Shown piece by piece: positions 18,835 to 27,147 of a stretch of DNA of 64,000 nucleotides. The position numbers were made by a program, and so were the translations under genes. The DNA is from an uncultured Candidatus Melainabacteria bacterium. GTDB taxonomy: Bacteria; Cyanobacteriota; Vampirovibrionia; Gastranaerophilales; Gastranaerophilaceae. The notes beneath the pieces are model-generated. The model was given only the letters and a program-made list of their open reading frames with translations, ran no database searches and was not told the origin of the DNA. The first letter of the stretch is position 1; the number at the start of each line of letters is the position of its first letter. Location: assembly GCA_934717855.1 (NCBI GenBank), contig CAKUZI010000003.1:124001-188000 (forward strand), read 5' to 3'.

Positions 18835-19824
18835 CTATGCCTCTATGCATCTTTGCCTCTTGGCATCTACATTCTTCATCCAAGATTGGTTGTTCAGGTA
18901 CCAATCAATCGTAAGTTTAATACCTTCTTCAAATGTCAAAGATGGTTCCCAACCTAGTTCTGATTGAATTTTGTCGTTGCAGATTGCGTAGCGTTTATCG
19001 TGTCCAAGTCTGTCTTGAACATATTTAATAGAACTTTCATCTTTTCCCATTGCTTCAAGGATTAAGTGAGTAATCTCCATATTTGTTTTTTCGTTATGTC
19101 CGCCGATATTGTAAACTTCACCGATTTTACCCTTGTGAAGTACTGTGTCAATAGCTGAACAATGGTCGTATACATATAACCAATCACGAACATTTAGCCC
19201 ATCTCCATAGACAGGAACTTTTTCGCCTTTCAATAATTGAGAAATGAAGAACGGAATAAGTTTTTCTGGATACTGATAAGGTCCGTAGTTATTTGAACAT
19301 CTTGTGTTTAATGTTGGCATACCATATGTTTCGTGATAAGCTCTAACAAGCATATCAGCACTTGCTTTACTGGCAGAATAAGGGCTGTTCGGAGCAAGCG
19401 GTGTTGTTTCCATAAAATAACCTGTCTTACCTAATGTTCCGTATACCTCATCAGTTGAAACTTGCAAATATTTTTCTGTTTTAAATTCTTTTGCTGATTG
19501 TAATAAATTTAGAGTACCTTGAACATTTGTTTCTACAAAAATTTCAGGATGTTTGATAGAATTATCAACATGTGATTCCGCAGCAAAGTTTACGATTGCA
19601 TCAACCTGTTCAACAAGTTGAGGAACTAATTTTTTATCACAAATATTGCCGTGAACAAATGTATAATTTGGATTATCCTTTATATCATCAAGATTTTCAA
19701 GATTTCCGCAGTATGTTAATGCGTCAAGGTTTATAATTTTATAATCAGGATGGGTGTTTAGCATATGTCTAACAAAACAGCTTCCGATAAATCCTGCACC
19801 ACCTGTTACTAGTATTGTTGTCAT
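18835..19824 (-). CDS. rfbB: dTDP-glucose 4,6-dehydratase
   Basis: Converts dTDP-glucose to the 4-keto-6-deoxy sugar with bound NAD+; extended SDR, 329 aa. TGGAGFIGS at the N-terminus, catalytic STDEVYGTLG (Thr-Asp-Glu), YSASKASADMLV (YxxxK) and NNYGPYQYPEKLIP identify RmlB. The ATG follows AAGGAGAACAC; the hairpin repeat at 19845-19953 separates it from rfbC. Confidence 0.96.
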   Translation of the reverse strand: MTTILVTGGAGFIGSCFVRHMLNTHPDYKIINLDALTYCGNLENLDDIKDNPNYTFVHGNICDKKLVPQLVEQVDAIVNFAAESHVDNSIKHPEIFVETNVQGTLNLLQSAKEFKTEKYLQVSTDEVYGTLGKTGYFMETTPLAPNSPYSASKASADMLVRAYHETYGMPTLNTRCSNNYGPYQYPEKLIPFFISQLLKGEKVPVYGDGLNVRDWLYVYDHCSAIDTVLHKGKIGEVYNIGGHNEKTNMEITHLILEAMGKDESSIKYVQDRLGHDKRYAICNDKIQSELGWEPSLTFEEGIKLTIDWYLNNQSWMKNVDAKRQRCIEA

Positions 19825-19844
19825 GTGTTCTCCTTTATGTATTA

Positions 19845-19953
19845 GTGAGTAGTGAATGGTGAGTAGTGAGTGGTAAATAGTTCATTTAGTTCACTTCGCT
19901 CAACATATATTTTTAGTGCGTAGCACCTTTAAGAACCATTCACTATTCACCAT
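19845..19953 (-). repeat. Intra-operonic hairpin repeat (copy A)
   Basis: About 109 bp between rfbC and rfbB. The left arm is a run of 8-base GTGARTRG-like units; the right arm is CCATTCACTATTCACCATT. The core reads, on the minus strand, GGTGCTACGCAC ... TTGAGCGAAGTGAAC. It starts exactly at the rfbC stop codon and stops ~20 bases before the rfbB start, leaving its ribosome site. It is nearly identical to copy B (22470-22584) when both are read in the direction of transcription. Confidence 0.85.
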
Positions 19954-20499
19954 TTATTTCCTTACTTCCGCCAATGTTGGCTGTATCTTGTCTTTTTCTG
20001 ATAAAATTGGTTCAAAATCAATTTCCCAATCAATATTTATGTCTTTATCATTCCACAAAACACCTCTATCTGCTTGTGGAGCGTATTCTCCACTCGCTTT
20101 ATAAAGTAATTCTGCTTCGTCTGATAAAACAACAAATCCGTGTGCAAAGCCTTCCGGAATAAATAACATATGTTTATTTTCTTCTGAAAGTTCTACTTTT
20201 ACATATTGTCCGAAAGTTTTGGAATCAGGGCGAATATCAACTGCAACATCATAAATTCTTCCGCGTCCGCATCTAACAAGTTTTGCCTGCCCGTATGGAG
20301 CTTCTTGATAGTGCAAACCTCTTAACACGTGTGCGCAAGATTTTGAGTGGTTGTCTTGGTTGAATTCCACATCAATCCCATTTTCAGCAAATTCTGATTT
20401 TTTATAAGCTTCCATAAAAAATCCGCGGTTGTCTCCAAAAACTTTTGGTTTAACTAATATTACGTCTTTTATTTTTTGTCTTTCAAATTCAAATGGCAT
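19954..20499 (-). CDS. rfbC: dTDP-4-dehydrorhamnose 3,5-epimerase
   Basis: Cupin epimerase of dTDP-rhamnose synthesis, 181 aa. FGDNRGFFMEAY, QDNHSKS, VLRGLHYQ and PEGFAHGFVVLS match RmlC, with the catalytic His in RGLHYQ. First gene of the run; AGAGGAACTTT precedes the ATG and a promoter lies at 20530-20557. Confidence 0.96.
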   Translation of the reverse strand: MPFEFERQKIKDVILVKPKVFGDNRGFFMEAYKKSEFAENGIDVEFNQDNHSKSCAHVLRGLHYQEAPYGQAKLVRCGRGRIYDVAVDIRPDSKTFGQYVKVELSEENKHMLFIPEGFAHGFVVLSDEAELLYKASGEYAPQADRGVLWNDKDINIDWEIDFEPILSEKDKIQPTLAEVRK

Positions 20500-20529
20500 A
20501 AAGTTCCTCTTTTTCTATAGATTAATAAA

Positions 20530-20557
20530 ATTATACAATAAATTTTTAAATTAACAA
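20530..20557 (-). promoter_or_regulatory. Promoter of rfbC operon
   Basis: On the minus strand TTGTTA (20557-20552), 16-base spacer, TATAAT (20535-20530), about 30 bases before the rfbC ATG. Confidence 0.65.
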
Positions 20558-20572
20558 AATGGGTAATAGTTT

Positions 20573-20601
20573 TTTACATAAAACTAAATAATAATTAAAA
20601 T
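20573..20601 (+). promoter_or_regulatory. Promoter of the lipoprotein gene
   Basis: TTTACA (20573-20578), 17-base spacer and TAAAAT (20596-20601), 17 bases before the ATG at 20619, with AAAGGGG as ribosome site in between. Confidence 0.6.
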
Positions 20602-20618
20602 CTGAAAGGGGATTTACG

Positions 20619-21158
20619 ATGAAAAAATTTGTAAAACTATTAATTCTTTTACTTAATTTGTTGATAATTACGCAAACGGTGGGGTGTGCTATGGAGAATA
20701 AAATTAAATTTGATAAAGAAACTTTCTATCTGTCTAATCCTGACAGTAAAAATCAAAATTATTGTTATTACACGAAAAATGAAAATATTGAAAATTGGCA
20801 CACAAAATTGATTTTTGAAAATCTTCCAAACTCAACAAATCCGACAGAAACAGCTGCAGAATTTGCGCATAAAATTCAAGAAGAAACTAAAGGCGCATCG
20901 GTTCTTTTGTATCCGGATGCAGGCATGACTTCTTTTATAAACTTCCCGCCGTCTAAAGACTATTATGAATATAGTGCAGTAGTGTTTATTCCGTCAAAAT
21001 CAAAGGGGTTGAATAAATTTGGATATGTAAAACGATTTTATTCTAAAGAACTTGGTGGACAGGCAAATGCTCGCAAATCAGCAATAGATTTTGCAGAAAA
21101 AAATAACAAAAAATATATGGAAATGGTTAATAAAGAAGCACAAAAATATTCATCGTAA
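20619..21158 (+). CDS. Small predicted lipoprotein, unknown function
   Basis: Protein of 179 aa. A basic N-terminus (MKKFVKL), a hydrophobic core and TVGC at residues ~20-23 form a plausible lipobox, although Thr at -3 is unusual. The mature part has no recognised domain; it is polar with a Lys-rich C-terminal helix. Probably anchored to a membrane in the periplasm. It stands alone, divergent from rfbC and upstream of glyA, which has its own promoter. Confidence 0.75.
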   Translation: MKKFVKLLILLLNLLIITQTVGCAMENKIKFDKETFYLSNPDSKNQNYCYYTKNENIENWHTKLIFENLPNSTNPTETAAEFAHKIQEETKGASVLLYPDAGMTSFINFPPSKDYYEYSAVVFIPSKSKGLNKFGYVKRFYSKELGGQANARKSAIDFAEKNNKKYMEMVNKEAQKYSS

Positions 21159-21176
21159 ACAATAAATCTTAATAAA

Positions 21177-21221
21177 TTGTCAATCAACTTTTTTTATTCT
21201 ATAATTTAGCTACTTAAGTAG
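21177..21221 (+). promoter_or_regulatory. glyA promoter with palindromic operator-like site
   Basis: TTGTCA (21177-21182), 17-base spacer, TATAAT (21200-21205). The transcription start should fall within the perfect 12-bp palindrome CTACTTAAGTAG (21210-21221), which precedes the ribosome site. A repressor could bind there; the regulator is unknown. Confidence 0.65.
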
Positions 21222-21233
21222 AGAGGGATATGT

Positions 21234-22472
21234 ATGAATTTAGAACACCTAAAAAAAGTTGATAAATTAGTTGCAGAACAGATTGAACAAGAGTTTGAAA
21301 GACAACAAAATACAATTGAATTAATCGCAAGTGAAAATATTACATCAGAAGCTGTTATGGAAGCTTGTGGAAGTGTTTTGACTAACAAATATGCAGAGGG
21401 AAAACCTCACAAACGTTTTTACAACGGTTGCGAGCATGTCGATGTGATTGAAGAAATTGCTCAAAAAAGAGCATGCGAACTTTTTCATATGGATCATGCA
21501 AATGTTCAGCCTCACAGTGGAGCTCAGGCAAATATGGCAGTGTTTATGGCTGTCTTAAAACCGAGAGACAAAGTTCTTGGCATGGATTTGTCAAATGGCG
21601 GACACCTTTCTCATGGTTCTCCCGTAAATTTTTCAGGCATGTATTTTGATGTAAAAAGTTATGGTGTTGATGCAGATGGAAACATTGATTATGAAAATGT
21701 TCGTCAGATGGCACATGAACACAAACCAAAACTTATAATTTGCGGAGCAAGTAACTATTCAAAAATTATAGATTTCAAAAAGTTTAGAGAAATTGCTGAT
21801 GAAGTTGGTGCATATTTGTTAGCAGATATTGCGCATATTGCAGGACTTGTCGCAACTGGTCTTCATCCATCACCGGCTGGTTATGCTCATTTTGTAACAA
21901 CTACGACACACAAGTCTTTAAGAGGACCTCGTGGCGGAATTACAATGTGTGACGAAGAATTTGCTCAAATAATTGATAAAGCGATTTTCCCTGGAATGCA
22001 AGGCGGACCTTTAGAGCATATTGTTGCAGGTAAAGCGGTTGCTCTTTTAGAAGCTTCTAAACCTGAATTTAAAGCATATGCAGAACAAATTTTGAAAAAC
22101 GCAAAAGCTTTGGCTCAAGGTTTGATGAATGAAGGTATGGATATTGTTGGCGGTATGACGGAAAATCACCTTATGACGCTTGATCTACGTAAAACAGGAA
22201 AAACAGGGAAAGATATGGCGAATGTTTTGGAACGAGTTGGAATTACTGCAAATAAAAATACAGTTCCAAATGACCCGCAAAGTCCTTTTGTTACAAGCGG
22301 AATTAGATTAGGTGTTCCTGCTGTTACAACAAGAGGGTTTAAGGAAGAAGATATGACAGAAGTTGCAAAAATTATTGCATCTGCAATATTTTCGTCAGAT
22401 AATGAACAAGGATTGAAAGATCTCAGAGAACGCTCTTTGAAATTATGTAAAAAATATCTGATATACAAGTAG
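21234..22472 (+). CDS. glyA: Serine hydroxymethyltransferase
   Basis: PLP enzyme interconverting serine and glycine and supplying 5,10-methylene-THF; 412 aa, standard length. PLP-binding Lys227 lies in [39 protein letters not shown] and HSGAQAN are the usual active-site segments. Ribosome site GAGAGGG precedes the ATG. The stop codon TAG is the first triplet of the hairpin repeat that follows, so the repeat directly abuts the coding end. Confidence 0.97.
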   Translation: MNLEHLKKVDKLVAEQIEQEFERQQNTIELIASENITSEAVMEACGSVLTNKYAEGKPHKRFYNGCEHVDVIEEIAQKRACELFHMDHANVQPHSGAQANMAVFMAVLKPRDKVLGMDLSNGGHLSHGSPVNFSGMYFDVKSYGVDADGNIDYENVRQMAHEHKPKLIICGASNYSKIIDFKKFREIADEVGAYLLADIAHIAGLVATGLHPSPAGYAHFVTTTTHKSLRGPRGGITMCDEEFAQIIDKAIFPGMQGGPLEHIVAGKAVALLEASKPEFKAYAEQILKNAKALAQGLMNEGMDIVGGMTENHLMTLDLRKTGKTGKDMANVLERVGITANKNTVPNDPQSPFVTSGIRLGVPAVTTRGFKEEDMTEVAKIIASAIFSSDNEQGLKDLRERSLKLCKKYLIYK

Positions 22473-22584
22473 TGAATAGTGAAAAGTGAGTGGTGAGTCG
22501 TTCTTTTTGGTGCTACGCACTAAGAATATATGTTGAGCGAAGCGAACTAAATGAACTATTTACTACTCACTATTCACTACTCAC
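22470..22584 (+). repeat. Intra-operonic hairpin repeat (copy B)
   Basis: About 115 bp. Arms are TAGTGAATAGTGAAAAGTG... and ...TACTCACTATTCACTACTCACC, with core GGTGCTACGCAC and TTGAGCGAAGCGAAC. It begins at the glyA stop codon and ends ~16 bases before the next ATG, just before its ribosome site AAAAAGGAA. Same orientation to transcription as copy A. Confidence 0.85.
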
Positions 22585-22600
22585 CTAAAAAGGAATAATT

Positions 22601-23635
22601 ATGCTAATAAAATTGATGACACACGCACATATATTAGGAACAGTTATCGCATACTTGATTGGAGTATGTTTAGTTCCAATGGTTATAAGTTTTTCTAAAA
22701 AAGAAGGTTTAGTTGATATGCCAAATGCTAGAAAAATTCATACTCATCCGATTTCGAGAATTGGAGGAGTTGCAATTTGGGCAAGTACAATGTTGACTTT
22801 CTTGTGTCTTGTGTGTATGAGTTATTATCCATCAGGGAATTTGTTGTCAGGTATTTTACTTGGCGGTTCGCTAATGTTTTTACTTGGATTGGTGGATGAT
22901 GTATACAATCTTGATGCGAAGTTTAAATTATTTTTGCAAGTTTCTATTGCGACTTTGGTTTATTTGCTAGGAGTTCAAATCAATAATGTACCGTTTATCG
23001 GTGATATTGGAATTTTCTCTTATCCTATAACTATGCTATGGATTGTTGGAATTTCTAATGCCTTGAATTTTATTGACGGTGTGGATGGACTTGCTGGTTC
23101 TGTAGTTACAGTAAATGCTGTAACTCTTGCAATTATTGCTGTTGCAATGACCCCACCTAATCCTATTAGTGCATTAATTGGCTTTATTTTAGCCGGCTCT
23201 ATGCTTGCTTTCTTAACATATAATTTTAATCCTGCAAAAATATTTATGGGAGATAGTGGGGCTTTGTTCTCAGGATTTTTGCTTGCAACTATTTCTATTA
23301 CAGGTGTTATGAAAGCTGCAACTCTTGCAATTCTTTTGCCATTTATTGTTTTGGCTGTTCCTATTATGGATATTACTTTTTCTTCTTTGAGAAGAATTGC
23401 GAAAGGGAAATCTCCTTTTGTGGCTGATGCAGAACATATTCACCACAAATTGCTCCACGCAGGTTTCTCTCAAAAGAAAACTGTAATGATTTTAACTTCT
23501 GTTGCAATTATTGCCGGAGCAATTGCTTCATTGTTTATGGGCTCTGCTACTATTAAACATTATACAGTTTGTATTGTTACAGTTGTTATTATAATGTTGT
23601 TACTAAACTTTATCAAAGCCTTGACAAAAAAGTAA
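22601..23635 (+). CDS. WecA/TagO-type undecaprenyl-phosphate sugar-1-phosphate transferase
   Basis: Polyprenyl-phosphate N-acetylhexosamine-1-phosphate transferase, 344 aa, ~10-11 membrane spans. It starts lipid-linked glycan synthesis (O-antigen or wall polymer). Family motifs: MPNARKIHTHPISRIGG, LGLVDDVYNLD, NALNFIDGVDGLAG, FMGDSGALF and the HIHHKLLHAG loop. The last motif places it with WecA/TagO/WbpL and not MraY. It lies after glyA across a hairpin repeat and shares a direction with it; glycan genes rmlCBDA are close by on the other strand. Confidence 0.93.
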   Translation: MLIKLMTHAHILGTVIAYLIGVCLVPMVISFSKKEGLVDMPNARKIHTHPISRIGGVAIWASTMLTFLCLVCMSYYPSGNLLSGILLGGSLMFLLGLVDDVYNLDAKFKLFLQVSIATLVYLLGVQINNVPFIGDIGIFSYPITMLWIVGISNALNFIDGVDGLAGSVVTVNAVTLAIIAVAMTPPNPISALIGFILAGSMLAFLTYNFNPAKIFMGDSGALFSGFLLATISITGVMKAATLAILLPFIVLAVPIMDITFSSLRRIAKGKSPFVADAEHIHHKLLHAGFSQKKTVMILTSVAIIAGAIASLFMGSATIKHYTVCIVTVVIIMLLLNFIKALTKK

Positions 23636-23649
23636 TTATAGTGTATAAT
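23621..23649 (+). promoter_or_regulatory. Consensus sigma-70 promoter
   Basis: TTGACA (23621-23626), exactly 17 bases, TATAAT (23644-23649): a perfect match in both hexamers. The -35 box lies within the last codons of the transferase gene (stop at 23633-23635). It should start RNA near 23656 and drive the 173-aa gene. Confidence 0.85.
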
Positions 23650-23652
23650 CCC

Positions 23653-23766
23653 AGTGGATTTAATTACTCAGTTTTGAGCAAGGTCGTTTTCACGAGGAAA
23701 AAGTTCAGAATATTTAAGTGTAAATCTACTGAATATCTAATAAGTTAAGTTCTTTTGGACTTAACT
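23653..23766 (+). ncRNA. Structured 5' leader (candidate cis-regulatory RNA)
   Basis: AGTGGATTTA (23653-23662) pairs with TAAATCTACT (23721-23730) over 10 bp with one G-U. Inside are two small hairpins, CTCA/TGAG (23667-23678) and TCGT/ACGA (23684-23695), giving a three-way junction. A second 10-bp hairpin, AGTTAAGTTC (23743-23752) with GGACTTAACT (23757-23766), follows. No known riboswitch consensus was recognised. Confidence 0.5.
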
Positions 23767-23804
23767 CATAGGTAGTGTATGTATTAGTTAAGTGAGGTTT
23801 AGCT

Positions 23805-24326
23805 ATGACAGTAAGTGCAGTAGGACAATCGGATAATTCAAAGTTGTATACTATTATTCAAACGTCAGCAGCAGGTGCTGTTGGGGGTTATGCATCGAAG
23901 TATATTCTTCCTGTTACTAAACAAGAAAATACAATTAATACAAGAACAATGTTTAATTATTGCCGAAAAATCACAAACAAGGCAAAAGTTGCAGATTTAA
24001 ATGCGTTAGGTGATAAAAAAACATTGGCTCAAGATGCGTTTATAAAAATAGCTCAGTCTAAGAAGAAAGATGCATTTTCTTTCAAAAATATACAAGAAAA
24101 TGTTAAAGCTCTTGGCGGAGAAAGTTCACTTGCTGGAAAAGAGTTCCGTAGCCTTGTTAGGGAAGTGGATTCAGTGTCTAAAAATTTGACAAGAAAATTT
24201 GCGAAAGCATATAATTTTATGCTAAAAGATATAAGACCGACAGCACCGTTTATTGTTACAGGTGCAGGAATCGGTTTCTTTGCAGGATTTGCGCATAATG
24301 TCTTTAAAACAGACATAGACGCATAA
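23805..24326 (+). CDS. Hypothetical protein behind structured leader
   Basis: Protein of 173 aa, family not recognised. A short Ser/Gly/Ala-rich hydrophobic stretch (~residues 16-36) and a second one near the C-terminus (APFIVTGAGIGFFAGFAH) could be membrane hairpins; between them is a basic, helical middle. GAGG lies seven bases before the ATG. It has its own consensus promoter, a ~150-base structured leader and its own terminator, so it is a strongly expressed single gene with possible leader control. Confidence 0.75.
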   Translation: MTVSAVGQSDNSKLYTIIQTSAAGAVGGYASKYILPVTKQENTINTRTMFNYCRKITNKAKVADLNALGDKKTLAQDAFIKIAQSKKKDAFSFKNIQENVKALGGESSLAGKEFRSLVREVDSVSKNLTRKFAKAYNFMLKDIRPTAPFIVTGAGIGFFAGFAHNVFKTDIDA

Positions 24327-24353
24327 TTTTTATATTTTTTCACCAAAAAATAT

Positions 24354-24387
24354 AAGGTCGGGTAAATTTATCCGGCTATTTTTTTTA
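24354..24387 (+). terminator. Rho-independent terminator
   Basis: CGGGTAAA / TTTATCCG stem (extended by GTC/GGC) followed by TATTTTTTTT. A second perfect hairpin, TATATTTTTT/AAAAAATATA, lies just before at ~24330-24353. Confidence 0.85.
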
Positions 24388-24493
24388 TGTTCCGTACTTT
24401 TTTGAAAACGGTGTTTCGGCGTTAGGGGTTAAATACCGGTATTTATTTATAATTATTCGTTTTTATGCTAAAATGAACTAAAGCGAGGATATT

Positions 24494-25423
24494 ATGGAAA
24501 ATGTATTAGTTACGGGTGGCGCAGGGTTTATCGGTTCACATTTATGCGAAAAATTGTTGGGACAAGGAAATCACATAATTTGTTTGGATAACTTTTTTAC
24601 GGGTTCGAGAAAAAATGTTGAACATTTGCTTGATAATAGAGAATTTGAACTTATTAGGCACGATATTATTGAACCTATAATTTTAGAGGTTGATAAAATT
24701 TATAACCTTGCGTGTCCGGCCAGTCCTATTCATTACCAATTTAATGCAATTAAAACGATTAAAACAAATGTTTTAGGAGTTACAAATATGCTGGACTTGG
24801 CTGATTCTACAAAAGCAAGAATTTTGCAAGCCTCAACAAGTGAAGTTTATGGAGATCCGATAGTTCATCCGCAGAGAGAAAACTATTGGGGGAATGTCAA
24901 TCCAATAGGTGTAAGAAGTTGTTATGATGAAGGAAAACGTGTTGCTGAAACATTGATGATGGATTATCACAGACAACATAATGTAGATATTAGAATTATA
25001 AGAATTTTCAATACATATGGACCTCGTATGGCGCAAAATGATGGCAGAGTTGTGTCAAATTTTATAGTGCAAGCTCTTAAAAATGAAGATATAACTATTT
25101 ATGGTGATGGTTCGCAGACACGTTCTTTTTGTTATGTTGATGATTTGGTTCGCGGAATGATTACTCTTATGAATACAGAAAACTTTATGGGGCCTGTGAA
25201 TGTAGGAAATGACGGTGAATACACTATTTTAGAATTAGCAAAAATGATTATAGAATTGACAAATTCGAATTCTAAAATTGTATTTAAACCGCTTCCTTCT
25301 GACGATCCGTGTCAAAGAAAACCTGATTTGTCGCTCGCAAAAGAAAAATTAGATTATGCTCCGACAGTTCACGTAAAAGACGGTTTGCTAAAAACGATTA
25401 ATTATTTTGAAAAAGTTGTATAA
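24494..25423 (+). CDS. UDP-glucuronate decarboxylase (UDP-xylose synthase)
   Basis: Extended SDR of 309 aa making UDP-xylose from UDP-glucuronate. [16 protein letters not shown] is the NAD site; [25 protein letters not shown] and RSCYDEGKR (catalytic YxxxK) are the hallmark UXS segments; [10 protein letters not shown] and [15 protein letters not shown] follow. The product would feed envelope glycans. An extended -10 element (TGCTAAAAT, 24466-24474) precedes it. No UDP-glucose dehydrogenase is in the window. Confidence 0.92.
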   Translation: MENVLVTGGAGFIGSHLCEKLLGQGNHIICLDNFFTGSRKNVEHLLDNREFELIRHDIIEPIILEVDKIYNLACPASPIHYQFNAIKTIKTNVLGVTNMLDLADSTKARILQASTSEVYGDPIVHPQRENYWGNVNPIGVRSCYDEGKRVAETLMMDYHRQHNVDIRIIRIFNTYGPRMAQNDGRVVSNFIVQALKNEDITIYGDGSQTRSFCYVDDLVRGMITLMNTENFMGPVNVGNDGEYTILELAKMIIELTNSNSKIVFKPLPSDDPCQRKPDLSLAKEKLDYAPTVHVKDGLLKTINYFEKVV

Positions 25424-25451
25424 AAGCTAATATGCTTGTAATCGTAACTAC

Positions 25452-25480
25452 TTGCTAAAATTCAAAAAATATGTTAATAT
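25452..25480 (+). promoter_or_regulatory. Promoter of the GGDEF gene
   Basis: TTGCTA (25452-25457), 17-base spacer, TAATAT (25475-25480) with an extended -10 TG at 25472-25473. Confidence 0.6.
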
Positions 25481-25514
25481 TCAGTTAAGATATTAGTATT
25501 GGAAGGGTAGCCTT

Positions 25515-26387
25515 ATGAAAAATATAGTTGTTTATACAGATAAAAATGAATCAAAATTGGCTGATGTATTAGCTCAAATTGATGATACAAATGTTAGGAT
25601 TGAAAATGCTGAAAATTTAAAAGATTATGAAATGCTTAACCCTGGGTTGGTTGTTGTTGAGAGCGTTCCTAATATTAAAGATGTTTTAATGACAACTAAA
25701 TTTAAAGCTCCAACTTTGTTTATTGGTGAGGTTTTCAAAGGATGTACTGTTAGAGCCGTAATTTTTGATTTTATCAAAACACCGGTTGATAATCTTGAAC
25801 TTGTTATCAGAGCAAACGCGCTTTTAAAATATAAAGAACTTCGTGACAAATTAAAATTGGTTTCTACGACAGATGAATTGACAGGACTTCATAACAGAAA
25901 ATATATGCAAGAGCGCATGGAACAAGAAATTTCTCGTGCAAGAAGATATGGTACAAAACTTTCTTGTTTATTGTTTGATTTAGACTTTTTCAAAGTCGTA
26001 AATGATATTTATGGCTATGAATGGGGTGATGTTTTACTTCGTTCTATCGCTGATAAATTAAAACAAGTAATTAGAAAAGAAGATATTTTGACACGTTATG
26101 GTGATGAAGAATTTCTTTTGATATTACCGAATACTTCTGAAGAAAACGCATTTTTATTCGCTGAAAGATTTAGACGTGATATTGAAAAAATGGACTTTAT
26201 TCCTGCCGGTGAAGAGGAAAGACATCCAATTACAATTTCCGGCGGTATATCTACATATCCATGCATTGAAGATACAGAAGAAGATGCAAATACTATTATT
26301 CGTTATGCAGAGCACGCTTTGTACAATGCAAAAAAACGTGGTAAAAATAAAATTGTTCAATTCTCTCAAATAAATTTGGGTGAATAA
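25515..26387 (+). CDS. Receiver-like plus GGDEF protein with degenerate signature
   Basis: Protein of 290 aa, PleD-like in layout. Residues ~1-110 resemble a response-regulator receiver fold with the KTP loop kept, but the phosphoacceptor position reads VVVES (Glu in place of Asp), so it may be a pseudo-receiver. The GGDEF domain (~120-285) has TDELTGLHNR and FDLDFFKVVND but reads RYGDEEF where RYGGEEF is expected; the RxxD site RKED is kept. Catalysis is therefore doubtful and c-di-GMP sensing is possible. Three bases separate it from the next gene. Confidence 0.88.
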   Translation: MKNIVVYTDKNESKLADVLAQIDDTNVRIENAENLKDYEMLNPGLVVVESVPNIKDVLMTTKFKAPTLFIGEVFKGCTVRAVIFDFIKTPVDNLELVIRANALLKYKELRDKLKLVSTTDELTGLHNRKYMQERMEQEISRARRYGTKLSCLLFDLDFFKVVNDIYGYEWGDVLLRSIADKLKQVIRKEDILTRYGDEEFLLILPNTSEENAFLFAERFRRDIEKMDFIPAGEEERHPITISGGISTYPCIEDTEEDANTIIRYAEHALYNAKKRGKNKIVQFSQINLGE

Positions 26388-26390
26388 TTT

Positions 26391-27143
26391 ATGATAACTA
26401 AGCTAGAAATAGATGAATTGGCTAATCAATATGAAACAGTTGATTTTATAAAAGATGATCCAATTCAATTCCCTCATAGGTATTCACAGAACAAAAAAGA
26501 CTGTGAAATCTCTGGTTTTGTTTCGTCTTTGCTTGCTTATGGGAATAGAAAAGTTTTTATTGAAAAATTAAATCAATTGTTTAGCCTTGCTCAAAATGAA
26601 CCATATAATTTCATTATGAATTTTGAACCTAAATTGTTAGGAGAATTTAATTATCGCTTTGGGACAACTAACGATTTTATAGAAATTTTTAAAATTTTGC
26701 GCCAGTTGTACGAAAAAGACGGCGGTTTAGAAGAACTTTTTAAATACGGTTATGAAAAAAGGAAAAAATGTTATATAAATTTTCAGCCGATTACTGATTA
26801 TTTTTACTCTAAATTTTCTGAAAAAGCAGGGCAGGGTGCATATTTTATGATCCCAGATCCTAAAAAAGGCGGAGCAATGAAACGTATGTGTATGTTTTTG
26901 CGATGGATGGTAAGAAAAGGGCCGGTAGACTTAGGAATATGGAACTTTATAGAACCGTCTGAACTTTTAATTCCATTAGATACGCATGTCGCAAGGCTTT
27001 CTCGAGAGATGGGGCTTTTATCAAGAAAATCTAATGACTTTAAATCCGTTATTGAAATTACGGAAAATTTAAAAATTTTTGATCCAAAAGATCCTATAAA
27101 ATATGATTTTGCAATGTTTGGTTATGGTGTAAATAACAAATAA
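26391..27143 (+). CDS. TIGR02757 (DUF2400) family protein
   Basis: Conserved protein of 250 aa matching the TIGR02757 family: DPIQFPHRY near the N-terminus, EISGFVSSLLAYGNRK and, near the C-terminus, KRMCMFLRWMVRKGPVDLGIW with LIPLDTHVARLSREMGL. The helix-rich C-terminus recalls HhH-GPD DNA glycosylases, but function is not established. It is co-transcribed with the GGDEF gene three bases upstream and ends five bases from the convergent TonB-like gene. Confidence 0.85.
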   Translation: MITKLEIDELANQYETVDFIKDDPIQFPHRYSQNKKDCEISGFVSSLLAYGNRKVFIEKLNQLFSLAQNEPYNFIMNFEPKLLGEFNYRFGTTNDFIEIFKILRQLYEKDGGLEELFKYGYEKRKKCYINFQPITDYFYSKFSEKAGQGAYFMIPDPKKGGAMKRMCMFLRWMVRKGPVDLGIWNFIEPSELLIPLDTHVARLSREMGLLSRKSNDFKSVIEITENLKIFDPKDPIKYDFAMFGYGVNNK

Positions 27144-27147
27144 TGCT

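Noticed and set aside
23650..23804. Known riboswitch class in the leader of the 173-aa gene
   Set aside because: No match by eye to the conserved cores of TPP, SAM, cobalamin, c-di-GMP or glnA-type elements; kept only as an unclassified structured leader.
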